A DNA stretch of 64,000 nucleotides from Renibacterium sp. (GTDB taxonomy: Bacteria > Actinomycetota > Actinomycetes > Actinomycetales > Micrococcaceae): NCBI GenBank assembly GCA_017419405.1, contig JAFOLH010000014.1, positions 1 through 64,000 on the forward strand, written 5' to 3'. Positions 23,876-32,972 of the stretch are shown here, piece by piece. Every line of letters starts with the position of its first letter. The stretch's first letter is position 1. The notes under the pieces were generated by a model. It was not told where the DNA came from, ran no database searches, and saw nothing but the letters and a program-made list of their open reading frames with translations. Both the position numbers and the translations under genes were made by a program.

Positions 23876-24717
23876 TGCCCGGAACCGAGTCCGTGCAGAT
23901 CCCCACCGACGACGGCGTCACCCTGAACGGACGTTGGTTCCGGCCGGACGGGCCACCGCGCCGGATCGTGCTGGTCGCCGCGGCGATGGCCACCAAGGCC
24001 CGTTTTTACACGCCGTTGGCCGAATGGCTCAGCGGGCAGGGCATCGCAGCACTGGTCTTCGATTACCGCGGCTACGGCGATTCCGGCGACGGCGACCTGC
24101 GCAAAGTGCGCAATGACCTGATGCGTTGGGCGCAGGACGCGGCGGACACTCTGGATTGGCTGCTCGACGGCGCCGACGGCGTACCGGTCACCTGGCTGGG
24201 CCACAGCCTGGGCGGCCAGGTGCTCCCCTTGGCGGAGCACCGGCGCTTGGCCTCCGCGATCACGGTGGCATCCGGCAGCGGGTACTGGCGGAGCAATCCG
24301 GGCGCCCTGCGGTTCATCGCGCCGCTGCTCTGGAAAGGCATCGGCCCGGCTGCGATCAGGCTGACCGGCTACTACCCGGGGGCCAAGCTAAAGCTGCTCG
24401 GCGACCTGCCGCCGAATGTGATGCGGCAATGGTCCCGCTGGTGCATGCACCCGGATTACCTGATCGGCGAGTTTCCGGAGTTGCGGGCCCGGTTCGCCGG
24501 GTTCCAGGCACCGCTGACCTCGATTTCCTTCACCGACGACGAATTGCTCTCCGGTGCGAGCATCAGCACGCTGCACGATCTGTATCCGCTCCGGAACCGG
24601 CGGATGCTGCGCTATGCCCCGGCGGACCTGGGCGTTTCCCGGATCGGCCACTTCGGTTTCTTCCGGGCCGGCAACGAATCGATCTGGGCGAAAACCCTGG
24701 GCCCGCTGCTGGACTGA
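23875..24717 (+). CDS. Alpha/beta hydrolase
   Basis: 280 residues, starting on the last base of the SDR stop codon. It contains VFDYRGYGDSGDGD, the nucleophile elbow GHSLGGQVLP, a probable acid in SFTDDELLS and the catalytic His in RIGHFGFFRAG. It is related to the group of uncharacterised hydrolases (COG4757-like) that act on esters. No signal peptide is visible. The coupling with the SDR suggests paired action on one compound. Its end lies 3 bases from the convergent SIP gene. Confidence 0.88.
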   Translation: MPGTESVQIPTDDGVTLNGRWFRPDGPPRRIVLVAAAMATKARFYTPLAEWLSGQGIAALVFDYRGYGDSGDGDLRKVRNDLMRWAQDAADTLDWLLDGADGVPVTWLGHSLGGQVLPLAEHRRLASAITVASGSGYWRSNPGALRFIAPLLWKGIGPAAIRLTGYYPGAKLKLLGDLPPNVMRQWSRWCMHPDYLIGEFPELRARFAGFQAPLTSISFTDDELLSGASISTLHDLYPLRNRRMLRYAPADLGVSRIGHFGFFRAGNESIWAKTLGPLLD

Positions 24718-24720
24718 GGC

Positions 24721-25440
24721 TCATTTCACCGCAGTGCCCATCGAACGCCCGCGGATCCAATAGCCTTGGCTTTTCAGCAACCGCTTTTGCGCCCCGCGTG
24801 CCAGCAGCTCCTTGCGCACCGATCGCACCATCGAGGTTTCTCCGGCGATGAAGCAGGCGCATCCGGACAGGTCCCGTTTCGGCAACGCGGCCAAGGTGTT
24901 GGCGCTGTCGACGCGCTGCTCCAGCCACAGCGGACGGTCCACCTCGGTGGGGAACGATTCGTCTCCGGGAGCCGTGGCCTCGAGGATCACAGTCTTCGGC
25001 AACTCGGTGCTCGCGCAGATCTCATTGATCGCCGGCAGGGACGTCGGATCCCCGACCAGGAGCACTTCCGCAGCCTCACCCGGATCGAAAACGCTTTTGC
25101 CTTCGTAGAGCGCCGCCTCGATCCGCATACCGGGCCGGGCAGCGCGGGCCCACGTCTCCGCCACTCCGCCACTGCCGTGCAAGTAGAACTCCAGACTGAA
25201 CGTCCCGGCCTCGCGGTCGGCCCCGGTCACGGTATAGGCGCGCTGGAATTTCCCTTGCGGGCCCGGAATCCACAACCGGAGCCAGAGCCCGGGATGGATC
25301 TCCGCGGCTTCGATGAAATCCGGGCAGTCGACGTCCAGCTTCAGCAACCTCGGCGCCAGCTGCTCGGTGCCGACCACCCGCAGCTCGAAACTCGGCGCCC
25401 GGAAGGCACGCAGCAGTGCCCGCTCCAATCGTTCGCCCAC
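24721..25440 (-). CDS. Siderophore-interacting protein (FAD-binding ferric reductase)
   Basis: 239 residues from a GTG at 25440-25438 behind a strong GGAGGG. The order is a FAD-binding beta-barrel (FELRVVGTEQLAPRLLKLDVDCPDF, FQRAYTVTGADREAG) and a C-terminal SIP domain (VLLVGDPTSLPAINEI, WLEQRVD, CACFIAGETSMVRSVRKELL). Such enzymes reduce ferric siderophores in the cytosol to release iron. A DtxR/IdeR-type iron box overlaps the region just before the ribosome site, so expression should rise when iron is scarce. No siderophore transporter is adjacent. Confidence 0.92.
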   Translation of the reverse strand: MGERLERALLRAFRAPSFELRVVGTEQLAPRLLKLDVDCPDFIEAAEIHPGLWLRLWIPGPQGKFQRAYTVTGADREAGTFSLEFYLHGSGGVAETWARAARPGMRIEAALYEGKSVFDPGEAAEVLLVGDPTSLPAINEICASTELPKTVILEATAPGDESFPTEVDRPLWLEQRVDSANTLAALPKRDLSGCACFIAGETSMVRSVRKELLARGAQKRLLKSQGYWIRGRSMGTAVK

Positions 25441-25451
25441 AGAAGCCCTCC

Positions 25452-25474
25452 TAAGTTAGGTAAGCCTAAGTTAG
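25452..25474. promoter_or_regulatory. DtxR/IdeR-type iron box
   Basis: TTAGGTAAGCCTAAGTTAG (25456-25474) agrees with the iron-box consensus TTAGGTTAGSCTAACCTAA at most positions, with TTAGGT and AGCCTAA exact. A TAAGTTAGG word precedes it, giving a quasi-repeat of half sites. It lies 12-34 bases before the SIP start codon, so a bound repressor would cover the promoter. Confidence 0.75.
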
Positions 25475-25496
25475 CACGGGTCGACTTCCGGGAGCG

Positions 25497-26852
25497 CTAA
25501 TCGGACCCCGCGACCGTTCCGTCCAGGCGGTACCGGACTCCGTATTCCGGCAGCAAGGTCGGCACGTCCACCCGCAGGGCTTCCGGCCGGAAGCCGTGGA
25601 TCGGCACCACGACCCCGGGGTGGATGTCCATGGTCATCTTGTGCAGCGACTCCCCCGTGGCGTGCCCCGAAGACCCGGCGGCCACGAAATCGATGCCCAA
25701 CTTCGCCAGCCAGTCCAGCCATGGCGCCCAGTCCGCCATGAACGGCCCGAGCGGCTCGCCCTGGGAGTGGATGAACGGCGTGGCCCCCGCAACGATCGGC
25801 AGGTCCAACAGCGCGGGCACGTCGCGCACATCCGGCTGCACCGCGAACCCACCGGGAGCGGCGCGCACCGAGGCCAGGCCCACCAGCTCCGGCAGCCGCT
25901 CCGGCGCAGCCTCCGCCAGCCGCTGGATGGCGAGCCGGTGGGCCGGACGCTGCGGCCGCGAAGCGTCCCAGCTCACGACGCCCTGGACCCCGAAGCCGGC
26001 CAGGAAAGCTGCTTGTTGGCCGGGCCAGACCAGGCTCCGCCTCTTCGCCCGGGCCAGGTCGATGAGCCGTTGCGCCCGCTCGACGTCGCGCTCGTACATG
26101 CTCAGCAAGGCCAAACCGTCGGTTGCCGTCAAGGCGGCGCCGATCAGCTGCACCACCTCGGCTTCGCTGCGCGGCGGCGGGCTGCTGCCTTCGGCGTCGA
26201 AACTGAGCATCGTGGTTTCGGTGACCAGCATCTCCACACCGGCCGCCGCCTGGACGAAGCCGGCCGAACGCAGCGCCCCGTCCCGGTGGAAATTCAAATC
26301 GCCGGTATAGGCCAAGCTGCCTTCCGGGGTGTGCACCAGGAACCCGCAGGCGCCGGGGATGTCGTGGTCCACCGGAATGGCTTCGACCCGCAAATCCCCC
26401 ACCTGCACCGGCCCGGCCATGGCCTGGACCGGGAAAACTGCGCCCAGCCCGGCCAGCGCGACGCAATCCTCCAACCGGGCGGTCTCCGGATGGGCGTAAA
26501 CCGGCAGCCCGGGGCGCAGGAAATCCAGTCCGCCGTCGTGGTCGATGTGGGCGTGGGAGAGGAAGACCGCGCTGGGCCGCGGATCGGCGAGCGCCAACGG
26601 CGAATCCGCGGGCAGCTGCAACGGATCGTAGACCCCCGGGATTTCCGGCGCGAAGCCGACCGCCAACCGGTCGCGCAGCCGGAAGTCCTTCCGTTCCTGC
26701 ACCGGAGCCCGGAACAGGTCGGCTTCGCCGGGGATGTCCAGGCCCACGTCCAGCAGCACCCGGGCCTGCTCGGTGGCGACCATGATCTTGGACGATCCGA
26801 TCACCCGCAGACCGCCGAAGAACTCGACCGTCACCTGCTTCGAGGGCTTCAT
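25497..26852 (-). CDS. MBL-fold metallo-hydrolase coupled to a sugar ABC importer
   Basis: 451 residues from the ATG at 26852-26850. The metallo-beta-lactamase fold is shown by SAVFLSHAHIDHDGGLDFL (HxHxDH), a later His in PVDHDIPGACG, the Asp in LAYTGDLNFH and a C-terminal VVVPIHGFRPE. The TGDLNFH and IHGFRPE blocks resemble the RNase J/beta-CASP group more than beta-lactamases, although the substrate need not be RNA. It is the last gene of the ABC operon and overlaps the permease by 4 bases, so it may hydrolyse the imported compound, for example a phosphodiester or lactone. Confidence 0.85.
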   Translation of the reverse strand: MKPSKQVTVEFFGGLRVIGSSKIMVATEQARVLLDVGLDIPGEADLFRAPVQERKDFRLRDRLAVGFAPEIPGVYDPLQLPADSPLALADPRPSAVFLSHAHIDHDGGLDFLRPGLPVYAHPETARLEDCVALAGLGAVFPVQAMAGPVQVGDLRVEAIPVDHDIPGACGFLVHTPEGSLAYTGDLNFHRDGALRSAGFVQAAAGVEMLVTETTMLSFDAEGSSPPPRSEAEVVQLIGAALTATDGLALLSMYERDVERAQRLIDLARAKRRSLVWPGQQAAFLAGFGVQGVVSWDASRPQRPAHRLAIQRLAEAAPERLPELVGLASVRAAPGGFAVQPDVRDVPALLDLPIVAGATPFIHSQGEPLGPFMADWAPWLDWLAKLGIDFVAAGSSGHATGESLHKMTMDIHPGVVVPIHGFRPEALRVDVPTLLPEYGVRYRLDGTVAGSD

Positions 26853-27751
26853 CCGCGCACACTCCCCTGGGTCCCGTAAGCTCCGCTCACGAAGTATTTC
26901 TGCAAGAACAGGAACAAGATGATGATCGGCAAGGTGGTGAAGGAAACCGCCGCGCACAAACCGGTCCAGTCGGTGCCCTCGCCGCCGTAAAAGGTCTTCA
27001 GCCCGACTTCGATCGGTCGCACCGCATCGGACTTGGTCATGATGTACGGCCAGATGAAGGAATTCCAGGTGCCCATGAACGAGTTCAAACCGACCAGCAC
27101 CAGCGAGGGCGCGGCCAGCGGCGCGGCGACCGAGAACAGCATCCGGAACGGGCCGGCGCCGTCGATCTCCGCGGCTTCGAACAATTCGGCCGGCAAAGTG
27201 GCGAAAAACTGCCGGAGCAGGAAGATCCCGAACACCGAAGCACCCCAGGGCACGATCTGGATCAGGTAGGTGTCGTACCAGCCGATCTGCTGGGCGATCA
27301 GGAAATTGGGGATCAGCAGCACGGTCTGCGGCACCATCATCACCGACATCACCACCAGGAACAGCACCGACCGCCCTTTGAACCGCATCACCGCGAACGC
27401 GAAGCCGGCCAACAACGAGGTCAGCAGCACCAAAACGATCACCCAGACCGCGATGAACACGGTGTTGCCGAAGTACTGCAGCCACGGACTGGCATTCCAG
27501 GCCCGCGAATAGTTCGACCAGTCCCAGGCCGGCCAGAGCTTGGGCGGGAACTGGAACACGTCCGAGGCGCTGGAGACACTGGTCAGCAACATCCACAGGA
27601 TCGGCAGCAGGAACAGCAAACCGATCACGACGGCGGCCAGCACCCGGAGGCCGCGGCCTACCTGCTGGGCGGGCCGGAGCGGCCGACGCCGGCGCAACGC
27701 CGCCAGCGTTTCGGACCGCCCGGCTCCGGCCGCCGCGGTGCGGACGCTCAT
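26849..27751 (-). CDS. Carbohydrate ABC transporter permease (MalG-like)
   Basis: A 300-residue inner-membrane permease with six predicted helices. The EAA loop reads AAEIDGAGPFRMLFSVAAPLAAPSLVLVGL and the C-terminal KYFVSGAYGTQGSVRG ending is usual in MalG/UgpE-type subunits. It pairs with the permease at 29091-30023 to form the channel for the binding protein between them. No ATPase is in the operon; many actinobacterial sugar importers share one MsiK-type ATPase encoded elsewhere. The ATG lies 1 base past the binding-protein stop. Confidence 0.93.
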   Translation of the reverse strand: MSVRTAAAGAGRSETLAALRRRRPLRPAQQVGRGLRVLAAVVIGLLFLLPILWMLLTSVSSASDVFQFPPKLWPAWDWSNYSRAWNASPWLQYFGNTVFIAVWVIVLVLLTSLLAGFAFAVMRFKGRSVLFLVVMSVMMVPQTVLLIPNFLIAQQIGWYDTYLIQIVPWGASVFGIFLLRQFFATLPAELFEAAEIDGAGPFRMLFSVAAPLAAPSLVLVGLNSFMGTWNSFIWPYIMTKSDAVRPIEVGLKTFYGGEGTDWTGLCAAVSFTTLPIIILFLFLQKYFVSGAYGTQGSVRG

Positions 27752-27752
27752 T

Positions 27753-29066
27753 TCAGGACGCGTCCTGCTGCGCCTTCACGGCAGCATCTTGCGCTTTCTG
27801 CAAGGCTTCCTTGGCCTCGGTGCCGTTGTTCACGGCGTCTTGGATGGCCAGCGCCAAGAGGCCGGAGGCCTTGCTGATCCAAGACTTCGCCGGCAGCGAG
27901 GTGGCCGAGTCGAGCTGCTTGGTGGCGTCCTGGACCCAGGGGTTCTTCGCCACATAATCCTGGAACACCGGCTGGTTCAGGGTGTCTTTGGAAACCGGAA
28001 GATAGCCCGTAGTGGACGACCAGTACGCCATTTGCTCCGGCGAGGTCAGGAACTGCATGAACTTCCAGGCCGCGGCTTTCTGCGCATCGGTGCTCTTGTC
28101 GAACAACGCGATATTGGTGCCGGCCAGCTGGTTCGCCGCACCGGACGGACCGCTGGGCAGCGCGGCGACACCCATGCTGAACTTGTCGCCGACGGCCTTT
28201 TTGTTGAACTGGTAGCTCGCCACGGTCGAAATGTCGAAAGCCCCGGTCTGTCCGCCCAACGCCACCTGGCCCGGGTAGTTGGTGCCCAGCGAGAGCGCTC
28301 CGGCCCGCTTGAGGTCTTTGAAGTAATCCAGCGCCTTCACCGCACCGTCTTTGGTGAATTGCGGGGTGCCGTCGTCGGCGAACACCGGATCGCCGAAGGA
28401 CTGGGCCAGGATTTCGAACCACGCGGTTCCGCCGGCCGGGCCGGAAGAGTTCCCCGGGTCGATGGATAGCCCCACCACGTTCCCGGCAGTCGCCTGCTTC
28501 GCGGCAACCGCGAACTCGTCCCAGGTTTTCGGCGCGGTCGGCACCATCGTGGAGTTGAAATACTGCACCACCACCGACTTGTTGAACGGCCACATCCAGG
28601 TTTTGCCGTCGGAGAGCTTGAGGTCCTTTTTGACCCCGTCGAAGAAATTGCCGTAGTCCTTGCTCTGCGCGGCATAGTCTTCCAGCGGCACGATCACCTT
28701 GGAGTTGGCGAATTCATCGGCCCAGTTGCCGTAGACCTGGGCGATCGTCGGCGGGGTACCGGCCGCGGTCTGCGCATTGATCTTGGTCTGCAAAGTGGCG
28801 TAGTCCGGTTGCTCCTGCAGATCGACCGTGATGTTCGGATTCTTCGCCATGAAATCCTTGGTGATCTTGGCCAACGAGTCCTTCAATGCGCCCGAAGACA
28901 TCGCCTCCATGAAGCTGATCGTCACCGGGTCGGTGGAATCGGCGGGCACCGAAGCCGAACTCGGCGCGGCAGAACCGCCGCCGCAGGCCGTGGCGAGCAG
29001 CGCGGCGCTGAGTATCGTGGCGAGCAACCCGGCCTTCGCGGTGGCTCGTGGTGTGGAACGGAACAT
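27753..29066 (-). CDS. Extracellular sugar-binding lipoprotein of an ABC importer
   Basis: A 437-residue solute-binding protein of the MalE/UgpB type (family 1). The N-terminal signal ends in the lipobox LLATAC with Cys28 as the lipidated residue, then a Gly/Ser/Ala-rich linker. Typical segments are PVTISFMEAMSSGALKDSLAKI, NPNITVDLQEQPDY, IAQVYGNWADEF, WMWPFNKSVVVQYF and AWKFMQFLTSPEQMAYWSSTTGYLPVS. It would be anchored outside the membrane and deliver an oligosaccharide or glycerophosphodiester-like ligand. The neighbouring MBL hydrolase is the only clue to the ligand. Confidence 0.94.
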   Translation of the reverse strand: MFRSTPRATAKAGLLATILSAALLATACGGGSAAPSSASVPADSTDPVTISFMEAMSSGALKDSLAKITKDFMAKNPNITVDLQEQPDYATLQTKINAQTAAGTPPTIAQVYGNWADEFANSKVIVPLEDYAAQSKDYGNFFDGVKKDLKLSDGKTWMWPFNKSVVVQYFNSTMVPTAPKTWDEFAVAAKQATAGNVVGLSIDPGNSSGPAGGTAWFEILAQSFGDPVFADDGTPQFTKDGAVKALDYFKDLKRAGALSLGTNYPGQVALGGQTGAFDISTVASYQFNKKAVGDKFSMGVAALPSGPSGAANQLAGTNIALFDKSTDAQKAAAWKFMQFLTSPEQMAYWSSTTGYLPVSKDTLNQPVFQDYVAKNPWVQDATKQLDSATSLPAKSWISKASGLLALAIQDAVNNGTEAKEALQKAQDAAVKAQQDAS

Positions 29067-29090
29067 TTTTTCTCCCTAAGCGGTGATTGG

Positions 29091-30023
29091 CTAAACGGTG
29101 CTGGATCGCCGGCCGGGTGATGGCCGGCCGGTCGGGTGGTTGGTGCGCAGTTGCAGGATGGACAGGGCAACGGTGATCGCGAAGAGCACGACGGCGAGCG
29201 CGGCTGCGTACCCGGTCTTCCGGAAGACGAACGCCTGCTGGTAGAGCTGGAAGCCGAGCGTGGCCACATCCGGCCCGCCGTTGGTCATCACGAAGAACTG
29301 GGTGAACGCCTGCAGCGAAGACACCGAGGAGATCACCACCACGAACAAAACGAAGGGCCGCAATTGCGGGAAGGTGATGTTCCAGAACTCCTGCCAACGG
29401 TTGCAGCCGTCGAGTTTGGCCGCCTCGGAGAGCTCGGTGGAGATCGTGGTCAGCCCGCCGAGGAAAATCACCGTGACGAATCCGACTTCATGCCACAGCG
29501 AGTAGAGGATCACTGCGGGCATCGCGTAGCTCGAATTGCCCAACCAGTCGATATTGGGAATCCCGAACCAGCTGAGCACCAGATTCGCCAGTCCGTAGCG
29601 GGGGTTGAAAATCCAGACCCAGACGATCGAGGTCGCGACCAGCGGCGTCGCGTGTGCCAGGAACACCGCGGTACGGGCCGCGACGAAGACCCTGGCCGCG
29701 CTGCGCAGCAATAACGCCAAGCCCAGCGAAATGGCGGTTCCGCCGACCACCATGGCCAGCACGAAGTACGCGCTGACGCCGAGGGTCTGGAAGAACGGCG
29801 GATCGGCCGAACCGTCCAGCATGTCCTGGTAGTTCTGCAGGCCGATGAATTTGTTCTGCGAAGCGTTGAGCCAGTTCCACTTGAACGTGCTCATCACGAA
29901 GGTGAAGACCGTGGGCCCGATGGTGAAGGCCGTGAAGATCGCCAACGCCGGGAAGACGAAAAGGTAGGCCACCGGGGAACGCAGCCCCGAGGCACCCCGC
30001 TTCCTGGTCAATACCGCAGCCAC
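29091..30023 (-). CDS. Carbohydrate ABC transporter permease (MalF/UgpA-like)
   Basis: 310 residues, six predicted helices (VAYLFVFPALAIFTAFTIGP is the first). The EAA loop reads LSEAAKLDGCNRWQEFWNITFPQLRPF. I choose the GTG at 30023-30021 because TTGGAG lies 6 bases upstream; an in-frame start at 30062 would add 13 residues with two cysteines and no ribosome site. It is the first gene of the ABC operon (permease, binding protein, permease, MBL hydrolase). Confidence 0.92.
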   Translation of the reverse strand: MAAVLTRKRGASGLRSPVAYLFVFPALAIFTAFTIGPTVFTFVMSTFKWNWLNASQNKFIGLQNYQDMLDGSADPPFFQTLGVSAYFVLAMVVGGTAISLGLALLLRSAARVFVAARTAVFLAHATPLVATSIVWVWIFNPRYGLANLVLSWFGIPNIDWLGNSSYAMPAVILYSLWHEVGFVTVIFLGGLTTISTELSEAAKLDGCNRWQEFWNITFPQLRPFVLFVVVISSVSSLQAFTQFFVMTNGGPDVATLGFQLYQQAFVFRKTGYAAALAVVLFAITVALSILQLRTNHPTGRPSPGRRSSTV

Positions 30024-30148
30024 ACTGCACTCCAAGCCAGAGCATCCAGACCCGACGGGCACGGCCGGGACCTTGGCGGTCGGCCAAGATTTCAGTCTCC
30101 GCCCGGGACCTTTCGCGGGGAAGGCTTCCCGGTGAATTCAGGGGAAAC

Positions 30149-30181
30149 AAAACCGCGCGGGCCTGCCGGCGGGCCCGCGCG
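30149..30181 (-). terminator. Rho-independent terminator after the secreted-protein gene
   Basis: CGCGCGGGCC (30154-30163) and GGCCCGCGCG (30172-30181) form a perfect 10-bp stem with an 8-base loop. On the minus strand it directly follows the stop of the gene at 30182 and is followed by a TTTTGTTT tract. Confidence 0.85.
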
Positions 30182-30853
30182 TCAGCCCACCGGCAGCAAA
30201 GCCGGTTTGGCGGTCACGCTGGACATCGTCTGCAGGTCGAAGAAGGCGATTTGCGCCGAGGTCAAGCAGAGTTTGCGCGCTTGGAACGGATTGTCCAGGA
30301 CCGTGGACACGTCCAGGTAGACGATTCCGGTGGCCGGATCGTTCCAGCCGCCCAAGTAGTATCCCGGCTTGGCCAGCAAATCGTTGTTCTGCGTGGCGTA
30401 GTCACGCACCGCGGCAATGATCTGGACGTCGCTCATCCCGGCCAGGTCGACGGTCTTCGAGCGCTGCGGGAACGGCGAAACCGCGAAACCCAGGGTCGGC
30501 ACGATTCCGGTCACCGGGCTCCAGGTGAATCCGCCGTCCGGCTCGCGCATGGTCTTGACCACCGCTTCGATGGTCGCGTGCTGGTCCGGACCGGCTTGGA
30601 TCTTCAGCCATTGGTAGAGCGCTGCCCGCAAGGGGTCGACTGCGGGTGAATTCGGGTCCTTGGCAGCCGTGATCCGGCCCTTGAGCCAATCGGCGATGTA
30701 ATCCCGGTGCGCTGCAGCATTGGCGGCAGGCGTCTGCGCCACCGGCGCAGCAGCGGGCGCGGGTGCGGCCTGCGCAGCGGCACCGCCGGCCAGGAGCGAA
30801 ACGGACAGTGCGGTTGCGGTGGCAACGGAGCGCCACAGGGACAGCGTCTTCAC
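30182..30853 (-). CDS. Secreted protein of unknown function
   Basis: I do not recognise this protein. From the GTG at 30853, which follows AAGGA at a good distance, it has 223 residues; a TTG 30 bases upstream is less likely. A clear Sec signal (KTLSLWRSVATATALSVSLLAG, then AAAQAAPA) and an Ala/Pro linker precede a globular part of about 170 residues (HRDYIADWLKGRITAAKD, EPDGGFTWSPVTG, KPGYYLGGWNDPATGIVYLDVST). It has one cysteine near the end and no membrane anchor, so it should be released. It has its own terminator and is divergent from the ABC exporter. Confidence 0.8.
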   Translation of the reverse strand: MKTLSLWRSVATATALSVSLLAGGAAAQAAPAPAAAPVAQTPAANAAAHRDYIADWLKGRITAAKDPNSPAVDPLRAALYQWLKIQAGPDQHATIEAVVKTMREPDGGFTWSPVTGIVPTLGFAVSPFPQRSKTVDLAGMSDVQIIAAVRDYATQNNDLLAKPGYYLGGWNDPATGIVYLDVSTVLDNPFQARKLCLTSAQIAFFDLQTMSSVTAKPALLPVG

Positions 30854-31033
30854 GGGTGGGGTCCTTAGCGAATCGGAAAGCAAGAGGCCGGTGCCGGGCG
30901 GCGTCGGGCCACGCGAGCAGCGATGCTCAAAATCCTATGCATCCGAGGCATGCTGCGGCCAGGGACTTTCAGGCAACTCAAAGTGCCACGCCTGGGCACC
31001 GCCGGTTCCGCTCTGCAGGATAGGCTCAGCACC

Positions 31034-32914
31034 ATGAGCGGGATGCGAGCAGCAGCCGGCGGCCGGGGACGGCTCAGCGGCAGCGACGAAGAGGCACAAC
31101 GCGCGGCGAATGCCCAGGCCCCGGTGATCGAGCATTTGTTCCGCCGGGTCTACGGCCTTTTCGCGCCGCACCGCCGGGCACTGATCGTCACTGCGATCCT
31201 GGTTCTGATCGGTGCCGCGCTCTCCGTGGTACCGCCGCTGCTCACCCAACGGGCCTTCGACGACGGCCTGTTCCCAGCCTCCGGCCGGCCGGACCTTCCG
31301 GTGCTGAGCCTGATCGTGGGCCTGATGATCCTGGTCTACATCGGTTCCGCGCTGCTCGGCGTCTGGCAGACCTATCTCACCGCTTCGGTGGGCAACCAGG
31401 TGATGGGCGCGCTCCGCGTGCGATTGTTCGGGCATCTGCAGGCCATGGATTTGAGTTTCTTCACCCGGACCAAGACCGGGGTGATCCAATCCCGCTTGCA
31501 GAACGACGTCGGCGGCGTGGCGAGTGTGCTGACCAATACCGTTTCCTCGATCCTGGGCAATACCGTCACCGTGATCGCGGCTTTCGTCGCGATGCTGCTG
31601 TTGAACTGGCAATTGACCGTGGTCGCAGTGGTGCTGATGCCGATTCTGGTGATCGCGCAGCGCCGGGTCGGCCGGGTACGGGCCCGGATCGCGACCAAGA
31701 CCCAGGAATCGCTCTCCGAGATGTCCGCGATCACCCAGGAGACCCTGAGCGTCTCCGGAATCCTGCTCGCCAAGAGCTTCAACATGCAGGGCGCCGAGGT
31801 GCAACGCTATTCGGCGGAGAACAAGAACCAGATCCGGCTGCAGCTGAGCCAGGCGATGAGCGGCCAATGGTTCTTCGCGATCGTCACGATCTTCTTGTCC
31901 TCGATTCCGGCGATCGTCTACTTCGTGGCCGGCTTGCTGGTCGACGGCGGCGCGCAGGCGATCACGGCCGGAACCATCGTCGCGTTCACCACGGTCCAGG
32001 CGCGGTTGCTGTTCCCGCTGACCAGCCTGATGCGGGTGGCGCTGGACGTGCAGACCTCCGGCGCGCTGTTCGCCCGGATCTTCGAATACCTCGACCTGAA
32101 ACCGGCCATCGAAGACCGGCCCGGCGCCGGACCGCTCCGCGACCTGGGCCAGCTGGGCCGGATCGAGTTCGACGGCGTGGGCTTCTCCTATCCGGATGCC
32201 CAACCGGGGGAACGTCCCACTCTGGACGGAGTTTCGTTCCGGATCGAGCCGGGGCAATTCGCTGCCTTCGTCGGATCGTCCGGAGCCGGGAAAACCACGA
32301 TTTCCTATCTGATCCCACGGCTCTACGAGGCCAGTTCCGGCCGGATCGAGTTCAGCGGAAGCGACGTCAAGGACCTTTTGCAGGAATCCCTGGTAGCCCA
32401 CATCGGCATCGTGAGCCAGGAAACCTACCTTTTCCACGCCACGATCGCCGACAATTTGCGCTATGCGAAGCCGGACGCCAGCCAGGCCGAACTGGAAGAA
32501 GCCACCCGTCGGGCCAATATCTACCAAACCATCATGAGCTTTCCGGACGGCTTCGGCACCTTGGTCGGCGAACGCGGGTACCGGCTGTCCGGCGGTGAAA
32601 AGCAACGGATCGCGATTGCCCGCGTGTTGTTGAAAGATCCCGCGGTATTGGTCTTGGACGAAGCCACGAGCGCGTTGGACTCGATCTCCGAGCGCGTGGT
32701 CCAGTCCGCGCTGGAGACCGCGGCGCACGGGCGGACCACGGTGGCCATCGCGCACCGGTTGTCCACCGTGGTCGCCGCAGACGTGATTTTCGTCGTCGAA
32801 CAGGGCCGGATCGTGGAACGCGGCACGCACCACGAGTTGCTGGCGCTCAACGGGCGCTATGCCGCCCTGTATGCGGAACAAGTCAATTCCGCGCTGCCGG
32901 AGACTCCGGCCTGA
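31034..32914 (+). CDS. ABC exporter, fused membrane and ATPase domains
   Basis: 626 residues from the ATG at 31034 (MSGMRAAAGGRG). A type IV ABC exporter: six helices in about residues 50-340 (RRALIVTAILVLIGAALSVVPPLL is the first), then an ATPase with Walker A GSSGAGKTT, Q-loop SQETYLF, signature LSGGEKQRIAIARVLL, Walker B VLVLDEATSALD and H-loop IAHRLST. It acts as a homodimer or with a partner, exporting a lipid, drug or peptide. No partner half-transporter is adjacent. The upstream open frame lacks a ribosome site and is ignored. Confidence 0.93.
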   Translation: MSGMRAAAGGRGRLSGSDEEAQRAANAQAPVIEHLFRRVYGLFAPHRRALIVTAILVLIGAALSVVPPLLTQRAFDDGLFPASGRPDLPVLSLIVGLMILVYIGSALLGVWQTYLTASVGNQVMGALRVRLFGHLQAMDLSFFTRTKTGVIQSRLQNDVGGVASVLTNTVSSILGNTVTVIAAFVAMLLLNWQLTVVAVVLMPILVIAQRRVGRVRARIATKTQESLSEMSAITQETLSVSGILLAKSFNMQGAEVQRYSAENKNQIRLQLSQAMSGQWFFAIVTIFLSSIPAIVYFVAGLLVDGGAQAITAGTIVAFTTVQARLLFPLTSLMRVALDVQTSGALFARIFEYLDLKPAIEDRPGAGPLRDLGQLGRIEFDGVGFSYPDAQPGERPTLDGVSFRIEPGQFAAFVGSSGAGKTTISYLIPRLYEASSGRIEFSGSDVKDLLQESLVAHIGIVSQETYLFHATIADNLRYAKPDASQAELEEATRRANIYQTIMSFPDGFGTLVGERGYRLSGGEKQRIAIARVLLKDPAVLVLDEATSALDSISERVVQSALETAAHGRTTVAIAHRLSTVVAADVIFVVEQGRIVERGTHHELLALNGRYAALYAEQVNSALPETPA

Positions 32915-32972
32915 GCGCGAAACAAAGTCACACCCATGCCACCCGGACGGGCGGATTGTGCTAATTTTGCTC

